64,000 nt of DNA from Flammeovirga pacifica (GTDB lineage: Bacteria > Bacteroidota > Bacteroidia > Cytophagales > Flammeovirgaceae). The DNA lies in assembly GCF_000807855.2 (NCBI RefSeq), contig NZ_JRYR02000002.1:759756-823755 (forward strand). Direction: 5' to 3'. The position numbers and the translations under genes were made by a program. Numbering within the stretch: position 1 is the first letter of the stretch; each line of letters opens with the position of its first letter. Positions 17,112-25,365 of this stretch are shown here, one piece after another. Under the pieces are notes generated by a model. It saw nothing but the letters and a program-made list of their open reading frames with translations. It had not been told where the DNA came from and searched no databases.

Positions 17112-19265
17112 TTAATTTTCTAAAATTCTATCCACTACTAATTGTCTGAATTCCTTAGTTAGCATTGCAAAGTAGGCCGTAAAACCTGTTATTCTAACCA
17201 CTAAATCAGGATATAATTCAGGATTTTCATGGGCTGCTAGAACTTGAGCTTTGTCCATGATATTGACATTAATGAGTGTACCACCCATTTCGAAGTGAGT
17301 TTTAATAATTGCCCCTATCACATCTGCATGTTCCTGTTTTGCTAAAGTAGGGTCTAACTCCCATTGCATTGGGGCAGTGTTTCCATAAGCAGGCTGTACA
17401 TCAGCAACTGCTCTAGCCAAAGCTAAAGATCCACCATCAACTACAAAACCTGGCGTTGGATTAGCTCCATGATTAATAGGTTCAGCAGATTTACGTCCGT
17501 TTGGAGTAGCTTTTACAGCTTTACCCAAACCTACTGTATTGGCCCAAGAGAACAAACCAGGAATAAAACAATATCTTTTTTCTTCATCAGATTTTGATTT
17601 CACTTCTTCGCTAAAGAATTGACTGATTTGTTTTGCCCAATCATCTCCTTTCGTATTACCCTGTCCATATCTCTCACTATTTTGAAGCAACAAACGAATA
17701 CGTTCACCATTTTCATCTTCAAAATTTGTAGTAATATGATGCTTTAATTCCATCCAGTCTAAACGATTTTCCTCCTCAATTCTTTGTTGAATAGCGGCAA
17801 ATGAATCTGCTACAATTGCTATACCTGCACCATCAATTGATAAGTTATAATACATTGCACCTCCATCACTTACATCTTTTCCTTTTTCTAAAGGACCGTA
17901 AGATAAAAGGTTCAGTATCAATTCTGGTTCATTGTATTTTTGATACGTCAAATGATGAATAATTCCATCAACTGCAGTTTGAACGGCTTCACTTAAATGG
18001 TAAGTAAATTTATTCCACAAGTTTGACGTAGAATTTCCTTCTGCTGATGATAGCATTTCCTCAAAAGCTACTTCAAAAACCTTAGCCATATTTACTTTAA
18101 CCAGATCGTTCATTGTGTATTCCAATCCAGGAAGTGACATCCAATTACAACCCACAGCAATACGTTTTCTAGCTAAATCTTCTGAGTAACCATTTTTCAT
18201 AAATCCTGCAATCAGCCCTTTATCACCAGAGAAACGAGGCCATGCATTTTTATTCTTAATTAAGTACTTTAAAGATTCTTGAAAGAGTTCTTCATTCATA
18301 TGATCATGAACTCTTACTGTTATATTTAAAGAAGTATTGATTTTATCTGCCGCTTCTAAGATCAAAAAAGAGACCTCTGAAGCAACGTCACCACCCTTAC
18401 CATCAGGACCACCTAATTGCCAATAAATGGGATCATTAATAAGGAAACATCCTAAATAATAAATCGCATCCTCTTTAGTGATAATTCCATTACGAATATC
18501 ATTTTCATAAAATGGTTGAAGTAATGTGTCTATTTGTCCGCCAGCACCGTCTCTATTGTAGGTTCTAGAAGCTAAATGATACCAAATGATCCACTGACAA
18601 GCCTGTCTCAATGTTTTAGGAGGATGATGAAGAATAGCTTGGTTAGTCCAGAGCATTTCTTTTAAATTTTCTTTTAAAGAAATGTCATTTTCTTCCTCAA
18701 TTTGAAGTTGAATTTGAATTATATGTCTTTGGATCCAACCTTGAATACTAATTATGGCTCTATGATGGGCTTCATAAAATTCATTTTGCTCATCAGAATT
18801 ATTGATGGCATTACTCATTTTTATCTTATTTAATAAGCCGTCCCATCCTAGTTGCAATCCTAAATTAAAATCAGGAGCAAAATGGGCATCATCACCAATA
18901 CCATGAATAATATCGTATTTCTGCTGATTTTCTTCTAAATGATGATATGGATAATCAGGATTCCATTTACTCGGTCTCATCTTAGACATAAAATACATCC
19001 ATCTTCCTGCAAAGGCATCATTAGCATCTACATAAGTTGGATGATTATCCATCAAATCACAAAAATTATTAGTCCAACCTTGTGTACCATAAAAAGAACC
19101 ATCAGAATGATTTGGAATAATTTTCCAACCATTTTCTGGTACTGCAATTCGTCCGTAATCATCTTCATCCAAAAGACCTTCTGTGGCAATTTTTTCTTTT
19201 GTCTGTTCAGATTTGCGACTTTTTAGTTCAGTTAATCGTTGTAAGTAAGTTTCGTTCATTTTCAT
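17112..19265 (-). CDS. Glycyl radical enzyme of unassigned type
   Basis: 717-aa member of the pyruvate formate-lyase/glycyl radical enzyme superfamily. The C-terminal glycyl radical loop is clear: VVRITGFTAYFAMLTKEFRQ with Gly694. The thiyl Cys is Cys373 in AVGCNWMSLPGLEYTMND. Diol dehydratases, choline lyase, hydroxyproline dehydratase and related enzymes carry GCVE, with a Glu two residues after the Cys; pyruvate formate-lyase has Cys-Cys. This protein has neither, so known reactions cannot be assigned. Other family blocks: ASRTYNRDGAGGQIDTLLQP (about 232-251), GDVASEVSFLILEA, KATPNGRKSAEPINHGANP and AVADVQPAYGNTAPMQWELD. It lies between its own activase (5 bases upstream) and a cupin (3 bases downstream). 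The enzyme needs anoxic conditions. Confidence 0.9.
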   Translation of the reverse strand: MKMNETYLQRLTELKSRKSEQTKEKIATEGLLDEDDYGRIAVPENGWKIIPNHSDGSFYGTQGWTNNFCDLMDNHPTYVDANDAFAGRWMYFMSKMRPSKWNPDYPYHHLEENQQKYDIIHGIGDDAHFAPDFNLGLQLGWDGLLNKIKMSNAINNSDEQNEFYEAHHRAIISIQGWIQRHIIQIQLQIEEENDISLKENLKEMLWTNQAILHHPPKTLRQACQWIIWYHLASRTYNRDGAGGQIDTLLQPFYENDIRNGIITKEDAIYYLGCFLINDPIYWQLGGPDGKGGDVASEVSFLILEAADKINTSLNITVRVHDHMNEELFQESLKYLIKNKNAWPRFSGDKGLIAGFMKNGYSEDLARKRIAVGCNWMSLPGLEYTMNDLVKVNMAKVFEVAFEEMLSSAEGNSTSNLWNKFTYHLSEAVQTAVDGIIHHLTYQKYNEPELILNLLSYGPLEKGKDVSDGGAMYYNLSIDGAGIAIVADSFAAIQQRIEEENRLDWMELKHHITTNFEDENGERIRLLLQNSERYGQGNTKGDDWAKQISQFFSEEVKSKSDEEKRYCFIPGLFSWANTVGLGKAVKATPNGRKSAEPINHGANPTPGFVVDGGSLALARAVADVQPAYGNTAPMQWELDPTLAKQEHADVIGAIIKTHFEMGGTLINVNIMDKAQVLAAHENPELYPDLVVRITGFTAYFAMLTKEFRQLVVDRILEN

Positions 19266-19270
19266 ATTCT

Positions 19271-20143
19271 TTACTGAAGTATCTTAGAGTAAACCTCTAT
19301 ATCTTCCTGAGACATTTCATTAATATTTTGGAGGGGATAATCCCAGCCCAAACTTCTATACTTTTGTTCTCCCAATTGATGATAAGGATTCAACTTATGG
19401 GATTTTATATTCTTAAGGGATTTCAAGAACTTTTTTAATTCACTTAGTTCTTTATCATTATCATTTACAGAAGGAACTAATGTAGTCCTTAACTCGTAAC
19501 TCACCCCTTCTTTATCTAATTCTAGGATATTATTTATTATCTTTTTGTTACCTATTGAGGTCCACATTCGGTGATTATCTTCATCCATTAATTTTAAATC
19601 GATCATCCAATAATCAACAAAAGGAATGATTCTTTTGATAATATTCCATGAAATTGAAAAATTGGACTCTATTGTAATATGTAGCCCTTTATCCTTCAAG
19701 TATTTTACGGCATCAATAATAAATTGATGTTGTAATAAAGGCTCACCTCCTGAAAAGGTTATTCCTCCATTAGAAGATTTAAAGAAAGGAATATCCTGTT
19801 CAATAGTTTGAAAGAGTTTCTCTTTCGTCATATCCTCCCCGACTACATGCATTGCACCTGAATAACATTCTTCAGAACACTTTAAACAATGATTACATTT
19901 ATTTACATTAAAGTGTACTTTACCGTTATTAACATTTAATGCATTAGTATCACAAACTTCAATACATGCTTTACATTGTATACACTTATTTTCTATTCTT
20001 TCGATTTCTTTATTCCTATGGAAAGTTTCAGGGTTATGACACCATTTACAACGCATATTACAGCCTTTCATAAAAATGACAGAACGGATTCCAGGTCCAT
20101 CATGTAAAGAAAGTCGTTGTATTTTAGTTATTATCCCATTCAT
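19271..20143 (-). CDS. Glycyl radical enzyme activating enzyme (radical SAM)
   Basis: 290-aa radical S-adenosylmethionine activase. I chose the ATG at 20143 (MNGIITKIQRLSLHDGPG) over a TTG three codons upstream. The SAM cluster motif is GCNMRCKWCHNPE (three Cys spaced CxxxCxxC), followed by a two-cluster ferredoxin insert with CIQCKACIEVC and CNHCLKCSEEC, and GGITFSGGEPLLQ, which contacts SAM. The ferredoxin insert is typical of activases for non-PFL glycyl radical enzymes, while the activase of pyruvate formate-lyase lacks it. It should abstract hydrogen from Gly694 of the adjacent enzyme. It is first in the operon, with a near-perfect promoter about 70-100 bases upstream. Confidence 0.93.
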   Translation of the reverse strand: MNGIITKIQRLSLHDGPGIRSVIFMKGCNMRCKWCHNPETFHRNKEIERIENKCIQCKACIEVCDTNALNVNNGKVHFNVNKCNHCLKCSEECYSGAMHVVGEDMTKEKLFQTIEQDIPFFKSSNGGITFSGGEPLLQHQFIIDAVKYLKDKGLHITIESNFSISWNIIKRIIPFVDYWMIDLKLMDEDNHRMWTSIGNKKIINNILELDKEGVSYELRTTLVPSVNDNDKELSELKKFLKSLKNIKSHKLNPYHQLGEQKYRSLGWDYPLQNINEMSQEDIEVYSKILQ

Positions 20144-20180
20144 TAAATCCAATATTAAAAAGAATACTATTACTATTTAA

Positions 20181-20282
20181 GTGTACTATCCTCGTTTATT
20201 TTTCGATATTACAAAGATAGGTAGTAGGAGATATTTTTATCAAAAAAAAGTTGTGAACTAGAACGTGTATTTTGTGTACTAT
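20181..20282. repeat. Direct repeat GTGTACTAT on both sides of the GRE promoter
   Basis: GTGTACTAT occurs at 20181-20189 and again at 20274-20282, one copy in the predicted 5' leader and one upstream of the -33 element of the glycyl-radical-enzyme promoter. Such placement would suit a looping or dual-site regulator, but a 9-base repeat in AT-rich DNA can arise by chance. Confidence 0.3.
20212..20244 (-). promoter_or_regulatory. Bacteroidota consensus promoter of the GRE operon
   Basis: Minus strand: TTTG (complement of 20241-20244), a 21-base spacer, then TATCTTTG (complement of 20212-20219), matching the TTTG/TAnnTTTG consensus for the primary Bacteroidota sigma factor exactly. The predicted transcription start is close to 20205, giving a leader of about 60 bases before the activase ATG at 20143. 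This supports one transcript for activase, GRE, cupin and GH47. Confidence 0.72.
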
Positions 20283-20296
20283 ATCGACATAAAACA

Positions 20297-20332
20297 AAAA
20301 AGTGATCATCAAAAAAATGATGATCACTTTTT
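20297..20332 (-). terminator. Perfect terminator hairpin after the 211-aa lipoprotein gene
   Basis: Two 15-base arms, AAAAAGTGATCATCA and TGATGATCACTTTTT, pair perfectly around a 6-base A loop, 20 bases past the stop at 20353. It separates the PUL-side genes from the GRE operon; with A/T runs on both flanks it could work in either direction. Confidence 0.75.
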
Positions 20333-20352
20333 GTCTAACTTAGATAGATATT

Positions 20353-20988
20353 TTAGTTAGGGAGTAATGTAGGGAATTCTCCACATTTTTTAATTGTTCC
20401 GCTACTTGACCAAATTTTAGGATAGACAACGTTACCTCCTGCACCATCATCATTTCCAAAACCAGGATCAATTATCAGACCTATTAGTTCTCCTACCTTT
20501 TCAGAAGGCATATAATACTTTTGTTGAGAATTATCCCAAACTAAAATATCTTCAAATGTTACATCTGCTCCAGTTCTACCATTCGTAAAACCTGCATCGC
20601 CTAGATTAATAACCGTACAAGTAGCATCTTCTTTTAATGCTCTATCGTAACTAGATGCAGAATCAATTTGAATAGTGTAATTATCTCCATTTCTGGTATA
20701 AGATGTAGTAGTTTGAGTATGCTCTACCACAACACTTACTGTTGTTTCTGCTCTTGTTCCTGAAGGGAGATCTAAAGTGCCTCTAACAACTACTTCTATT
20801 GAATTGGAAGCAGTATTAAACTGAACCTGTAAATTGGTATTATTAAATCCAACGTCACCAAATGATATTGAGTCGGTTTCAAAATAAATTGCATTTACAT
20901 CTCTCGGATCTGCATCATCATCATCATTACACGAAAATAGACACACTGATAAAAGCATTAAAGTAGCTAATCTTGCTAATAGTTTCAT
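20353..20988 (-). CDS. Hypothetical lipoprotein, beta-rich
   Basis: 211-aa protein I do not recognise. Residues 1-20 form a lipoprotein signal (SVCLFSC) followed by a Asp-rich linker (NDDDDADPRD), a common Bacteroidota surface-lipoprotein exit signal pattern. The rest is Ser/Thr/Val-rich and beta-strand-like, with no known catalytic motif. It is downstream of two T9SS-exported proteins at the distal end of the polysaccharide locus, so a role as a surface glycan-binding protein is possible but not shown. The 20989-21203 gap before it has no convincing gene. Confidence 0.65.
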   Translation of the reverse strand: MKLLARLATLMLLSVCLFSCNDDDDADPRDVNAIYFETDSISFGDVGFNNTNLQVQFNTASNSIEVVVRGTLDLPSGTRAETTVSVVVEHTQTTTSYTRNGDNYTIQIDSASSYDRALKEDATCTVINLGDAGFTNGRTGADVTFEDILVWDNSQQKYYMPSEKVGELIGLIIDPGFGNDDGAGGNVVYPKIWSSSGTIKKCGEFPTLLPN

Positions 20989-21203
20989 GGGTTAAAAATT
21001 AAGTTTCCATTTAAAAATTGGTTGATCAAATATAAAAACATTTAAATCACAAGAAAAAATTCCAATTCTAATAAATGCGCATATTGTTGATATTGTGATA
21101 TTTAATCCAATAAAATAAATAAAAAACTTACGTAAGATGAACGTTAGTCCCCATAAAACACTGACAAGTATCTCATTCAATGACCTAAGAAAAGTGTTTA
21201 GTG

Positions 21204-22550
21204 TTATCTGACTAATAACTTTGTGCTTTCACTATTCCTTCCGTTTGATATCATCAATATATATACCCCCGTAGTTAACTCGTTTGGAGTTGTATAAATA
21301 GCCGAATTAAACTGCTCTGGTTCATTCAATATTATTTCATGATCGAGAACTACTCCATTTTGGTTATATAAAACGCCAACTATAGGATAAGCTACATTTG
21401 CATTACTCACTTCTACTTTTAATTCTTTATTAGAGAATACTTCTGTTGGATATACTTTAGCTGAAAAAAGATCGTCCTTATCAGTAAATGAAACTACACC
21501 ATAATATTCTATTCTTTCATCAAAATCATATTGTGCAAGTCGATAATACTTACCAAAACTATTTTTATCTAGGAATTGATATTTGATAGGCACGGTACTA
21601 TTTCCTGCTGCATTAACTGTTCCTAGAACATGCCAATTTTTTCTATCAGAAGATACTTCAACATCAAAATGTGATGCATTAAACTCAGAAGCTGTTTCCC
21701 ATATTAATAAATTACCTTGTGGATTTATCTGACCTTTAAAGTAAATTAATTCTACAGGAAGATCTACATCATCACATATATTATTATTGTTAGGACAAAC
21801 CTTACAACTGCCTCCCACACTTACAGAACCATCTCCGATAATCCAACTTTCGCCAGTACAGCTATACTCCATATCACCTCCAACATTTATTTGACCACCA
21901 TCACAAAGTTCAATTTTTAACCCTTGATCTGTGGCTAGATTTCCATCGATATTTAAAATACCACAAACAATAAATTTCAATTCATTATTTGTATGTAATG
22001 TATGTTTTTTCACATTTAGTATCCCTTGTTTTCTTATTTGGATGACTTGTTTAGAGTTAGTTCCTTTTAGCGTACCTTCTAAATCTACAGTTCCACTTAT
22101 ATCTAATAAATCATAATTATTAGCACCAGGTTGACCAAAAGTTAAATCTGATTTAATCTTTAAATAAGAGTTCTCATGGGTTTTTATCGTGAAAATACTA
22201 GAGGAAGATTCTTTAAATGATAACTGAGCATTTCCTAATGTACCAATCTCTAAAAATAGACTGGTCCCCCCTAAAGCAGGGTATAAAGTTAATTGATCTG
22301 ATATTGTATCAAGGTCAAAATTGATTTCTAAGGTTCTAATATTTGAATTCCAAGAAAATGTAATTTGATCTGTCCCTTGTGGATATCCCGTGTTAGGCTC
22401 CCAATTATTAACACGCCAATTTCCAGGATTTTTCCATTCATTTATGGAATTAAATTTTGATTTGACTGGGTAATACGTAGTTGCATTCGTATGCAAAAAT
22501 AAACCTGCTAAAAAATAGCAAGTAATAATTAACTTAAGTTGAAAGTTCAT
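21204..22550 (-). CDS. T9SS-exported beta-helix-like protein (paralogue 1)
   Basis: 448-aa exported protein of unknown function. A signal peptide (about 1-23) is followed by a W/G/P-rich N-terminal segment (NEWKNPGNWRVNNWEPNTG) and a run of short strand repeats (FTIKTHENSYLKIKSDLTFG and similar), which suggests a right-handed beta-helix or similar solenoid to about residue 240. Then comes DLPVELIYFKGQINPQGNLL, an Ig-like block, and a C-terminal region (SAKVYPTEVFSNKELKVEV to TKLLVR) that looks like a T9SS sorting domain. The same architecture occurs in the next gene (22709-24154), with a nearly identical central block, so they are duplicates. No catalytic site is recognisable; surface binding or adhesion is possible. 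Confidence 0.7.
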   Translation of the reverse strand: MNFQLKLIITCYFLAGLFLHTNATTYYPVKSKFNSINEWKNPGNWRVNNWEPNTGYPQGTDQITFSWNSNIRTLEINFDLDTISDQLTLYPALGGTSLFLEIGTLGNAQLSFKESSSSIFTIKTHENSYLKIKSDLTFGQPGANNYDLLDISGTVDLEGTLKGTNSKQVIQIRKQGILNVKKHTLHTNNELKFIVCGILNIDGNLATDQGLKIELCDGGQINVGGDMEYSCTGESWIIGDGSVSVGGSCKVCPNNNNICDDVDLPVELIYFKGQINPQGNLLIWETASEFNASHFDVEVSSDRKNWHVLGTVNAAGNSTVPIKYQFLDKNSFGKYYRLAQYDFDERIEYYGVVSFTDKDDLFSAKVYPTEVFSNKELKVEVSNANVAYPIVGVLYNQNGVVLDHEIILNEPEQFNSAIYTTPNELTTGVYILMISNGRNSESTKLLVR

Positions 22551-22654
22551 TTGTTAGTAAACCTGGTTTAAAAATAAGGATTAATAATTTTCTAAGGTAT
22601 GGCTTAAATAATTGAGTAATAGTATTTATAGGAATATGTTAACATTTTAAGACG

Positions 22655-22699
22655 TTCACATAAAATACATTTTTTATTATAAAGTGTATTTTATGTGAA
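22655..22699 (-). terminator. Terminator hairpin after paralogue 2
   Basis: TTCACATAAAATACAT and GTGTATTTTATGTGAA pair over 15 of 16 bases around a T-rich loop, directly after the stop of the gene at 22709. It lies between the two paralogues, so they are probably on separate transcripts. Confidence 0.65.
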
Positions 22700-22708
22700 T
22701 TGGTAATG

Positions 22709-24154
22709 TTAGGGAATTACAATTTTTTCAGTAACAGATTTTCTAGCATTGGATATCAATAATAAGTATACACCAGAATTTACAATCTTGGGTATTTCAT
22801 AAAAAGATGTCAAATGATTTGAAGGTTCATCCACTAATATTTTCTGATCCATAACAACACCTTCGACATCATAAAGTACCGCCACAACAGGGAAATTTGT
22901 ATTAATATTTCTCATTTCTATATTTACCTGTTGGGAGGGTTGAACTACTGTAGGATAAACTTTTGCAGTAAATTCCTCTCCAACATTATTAAAAGAAACA
23001 ATACCAAAATATTCTTTTTCACTATCGAAATCGACCTGTTCTAAACGATAATATTCTCCAAGGTTATTCTCATTATGATATTCATATTTCAGATTAACTT
23101 GACTATAACCTGCTCCTTGAACCGTTCCTATAGTTCTCCAATTTCTTCTATCATCTGATACTTGAATATTAAAATGAGATGAATTATGTTCAGATACAGT
23201 TTCCCATAATAATAAATGTCCTGTAGGAGTAATCTGACCTTTAAAATATATTAATTCTACAGGTAAATCAATGTCACCATCACAAATAATACAATCACAA
23301 TTAGAATCGTTTGCTGAGATATAACCACAATTATTTACTGATATTGAATTCCTACATGAAAATTCCCCGTCAATTAAAAGTCTTCCACCATTACCATCAT
23401 CTTTCATACAATTTGCACCTTTGGATCCACAGAGGTCGACACTTAATCCATTTTTAGCTTTAAAGTTTTTAATTTCCATGGTTCCACAGATTTTAAGATC
23501 CAAGTTATTTTTAGATTCCATGATATTTTTTAATACACAATATCCTGTTTCAGCTACGAGTACTCCAAATTTTGTTTGAGCATTTAAAGCTCCAAAAGTT
23601 GCTTCTCCTTTTACTTCGATAGAATAATGATTGGATCCCTGATTTTGAGCTGAATAGCTTCCTTCTACTATTAATTCTGCATTTTTTTCTACTTTCACTA
23701 GGCCTACTTTATTGGGGAATGTGATACTATTTGTTGATAATAAAGTATAACCTTCAAGATGTAAATTTCCATTGTAGAAAATAAATGAACCAATATTAAT
23801 AGTAAATTCATCATTTGTATTGATACTTACTAATGATGGTTTATTCTGGGAAGTATTTCGTACTCCCGTTAAGATTAAACTGTCTTTCTCAGTACTAAAA
23901 TTTATGATTAAATTTTCAGATTCTCTTAAAACTACCGTTGATAAATCGGATGGATAAGTATTTAGTGGGGTTCCTCTATCATCATACCATTGATGAGATT
24001 CCCAATTTTTGAGTGAAGTAAATATAAAATCTGTTGTGTCTCCTTTTTTTTCACTTAAATAAAAGTCTTTTTTTGTTTGCGAGTAAATCTGATGTGGGAG
24101 CAGAATTATTAAAAATACAACACAATTGACTAAGTAGGTAATTAGTCCTCTCAT
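22709..24154 (-). CDS. T9SS-exported beta-helix-like protein (paralogue 2)
   Basis: 481-aa sister of the protein at 21204-22550. It has a signal peptide (about 1-25), a segment with NWESHQWYDDRGTPLNTYPS resembling the W/P-rich start of the paralogue, a strand-repeat region to about 275 with several Cys residues, then DLPVELIYFKGQITPTGHLL, an Ig-like block with SEHNSSHFNIQVSDDRRNWR, and a C-terminal T9SS-like domain ending KIVIP. The repeat regions have diverged far more than the shared second half, so the exported solenoid is the variable part. Function is unknown. It lies between a GH130 enzyme and the paralogue at the end of the polysaccharide locus. Confidence 0.7.
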   Translation of the reverse strand: MRGLITYLVNCVVFLIILLPHQIYSQTKKDFYLSEKKGDTTDFIFTSLKNWESHQWYDDRGTPLNTYPSDLSTVVLRESENLIINFSTEKDSLILTGVRNTSQNKPSLVSINTNDEFTINIGSFIFYNGNLHLEGYTLLSTNSITFPNKVGLVKVEKNAELIVEGSYSAQNQGSNHYSIEVKGEATFGALNAQTKFGVLVAETGYCVLKNIMESKNNLDLKICGTMEIKNFKAKNGLSVDLCGSKGANCMKDDGNGGRLLIDGEFSCRNSISVNNCGYISANDSNCDCIICDGDIDLPVELIYFKGQITPTGHLLLWETVSEHNSSHFNIQVSDDRRNWRTIGTVQGAGYSQVNLKYEYHNENNLGEYYRLEQVDFDSEKEYFGIVSFNNVGEEFTAKVYPTVVQPSQQVNIEMRNINTNFPVVAVLYDVEGVVMDQKILVDEPSNHLTSFYEIPKIVNSGVYLLLISNARKSVTEKIVIP

Positions 24155-24259
24155 TTTGTTTGTTTTCGTTAAGTTTTGAAATTAGGTTCAATTTTAATCA
24201 GTACTTATTTAAATCATCGATAATTATTCCAAGAATAGACCTAATGAGTTAATAAATTA

Positions 24260-24294
24260 AAAAAGAGTGTTTTATTATTAAAAACACTCTTTTT
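24260..24294 (-). terminator. Perfect terminator hairpin after the GH130 gene
   Basis: AAAAAGAGTGTTTT (24260-24273) and its exact complement (24281-24294) form a 14-bp stem with a 7-base loop and A/T flanks, after the GH130 stop at 24332. It ends the GH130/symporter/Gfo transcript. Confidence 0.75.
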
Positions 24295-24331
24295 CAGGTT
24301 GTTGTAGACAATATTATTATTAAGCAATAAA

Positions 24332-25297
24332 CTATAAGGAATTATTTTTAATCCATTCTAATAATTCATCTCTCTCTGTAAAAGCCATACCAGTTACTGT
24401 ATCGGCTGCTCCATAATATACAGCAATTCTTCCCGTCTCTTCATCATGTAATGCAGCACATGGGAATACAACATTAGGTACATCACCCATGCATTCATAT
24501 TGAGTTTCTGGAGTCAATAAGTAAGGTTGAGATCTGTACTTTACTTTCCAAGGTTCGTCAATATCTAAGATGGCAGCTCCCATTGCGTATACATAACCAT
24601 TGCAAGAGCGTAGGACTCCATGATAAATCATTAACCAACCTTCTTTTGTTTCAATAGGAATTGGACCTGCACCAATCTTCATACACTGCCAAGCTGAATC
24701 TTCAAAAGGTGATGGCGACATGACATGACGATGTTCTCCCCAAAATTTCATATCTGGTGATTGTGAAATGAAAATATCGCCAAAAGGGGTATGTCCTGTA
24801 TCTGATGGTCTAGAAAGCATAATGTATTTATCATTCACTTTTCTAGGGAACATCACTCCATTTCTGTTATATGGCAAAAATGCATTTTCACATTGATGGA
24901 ATGTTTTAAAATCAAATGTATAACCAATACCAATAGTTGGCCCATGATATCCATTACACCAAGTAACCCAATAACGATCTTCTATCCATACAACTCTTGG
25001 ATCGTATTTGTAATCCGAATGAATCATATCGGTATTTCCTGTCACCCATTCTATTGGTAATTCTTCAATTTTCCAATTAATTCCATCTTCACTAAAACCT
25101 GCATGGATATTCATTCTTCTGCATTTGTCGTCGCAACGAAAAACCCCGGCATAGGCTCCTTCGAATTCAACCACTGCACTATTAAAGATACTATTAGAAT
25201 TGGCAATAGCATTTCTTGGAATCACTGGATTTTGAGAATATCGCCACATTACATCTTTCGATCCTTCTGGACGGGCTTCCCATGGAAAATTATTCAT
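24332..25297 (-). CDS. GH130 beta-mannoside phosphorylase
   Basis: 321-aa glycoside phosphorylase of family GH130, a five-bladed beta-propeller that splits beta-1,4-mannosides with phosphate to give mannose-1-phosphate. Signature blocks: [20 protein letters not shown] (about 20-39), [54 protein letters not shown] with the likely catalytic Asp, and [20 protein letters not shown]. There is no signal peptide, so it works in the cytoplasm, as expected for a phosphorylase. The SIFNSA start and short N-terminus are most like the subgroup containing mannosyl-N-acetylglucosamine and mannooligosaccharide phosphorylases, which would suit breakdown of an N-glycan core. It is next to a sodium symporter in one transcript. 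Confidence 0.9.
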   Translation of the reverse strand: MNNFPWEARPEGSKDVMWRYSQNPVIPRNAIANSNSIFNSAVVEFEGAYAGVFRCDDKCRRMNIHAGFSEDGINWKIEELPIEWVTGNTDMIHSDYKYDPRVVWIEDRYWVTWCNGYHGPTIGIGYTFDFKTFHQCENAFLPYNRNGVMFPRKVNDKYIMLSRPSDTGHTPFGDIFISQSPDMKFWGEHRHVMSPSPFEDSAWQCMKIGAGPIPIETKEGWLMIYHGVLRSCNGYVYAMGAAILDIDEPWKVKYRSQPYLLTPETQYECMGDVPNVVFPCAALHDEETGRIAVYYGAADTVTGMAFTERDELLEWIKNNSL

Positions 25298-25365
25298 CTT
25301 ATTTAATTGATTTATTTTATAATCACCTCTGGTGGATAATACTTTTATTTAATTGGATAACTATA

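Noticed and set aside
17112-19265. Reading the glycyl radical enzyme as pyruvate formate-lyase or as a diol dehydratase
   Set aside because: It lacks the Cys-Cys of pyruvate formate-lyase and the GCVE of the dehydratases, and the activase has the ferredoxin insert absent from the pyruvate formate-lyase activase.
20992-21180. 62-aa hydrophobic frame on the minus strand between the lipoprotein and the T9SS paralogue
   Set aside because: It fills a 215-base intergenic gap, matches no family, and its hydrophobic composition is what AT-rich non-coding DNA yields. No supporting start signal is visible.
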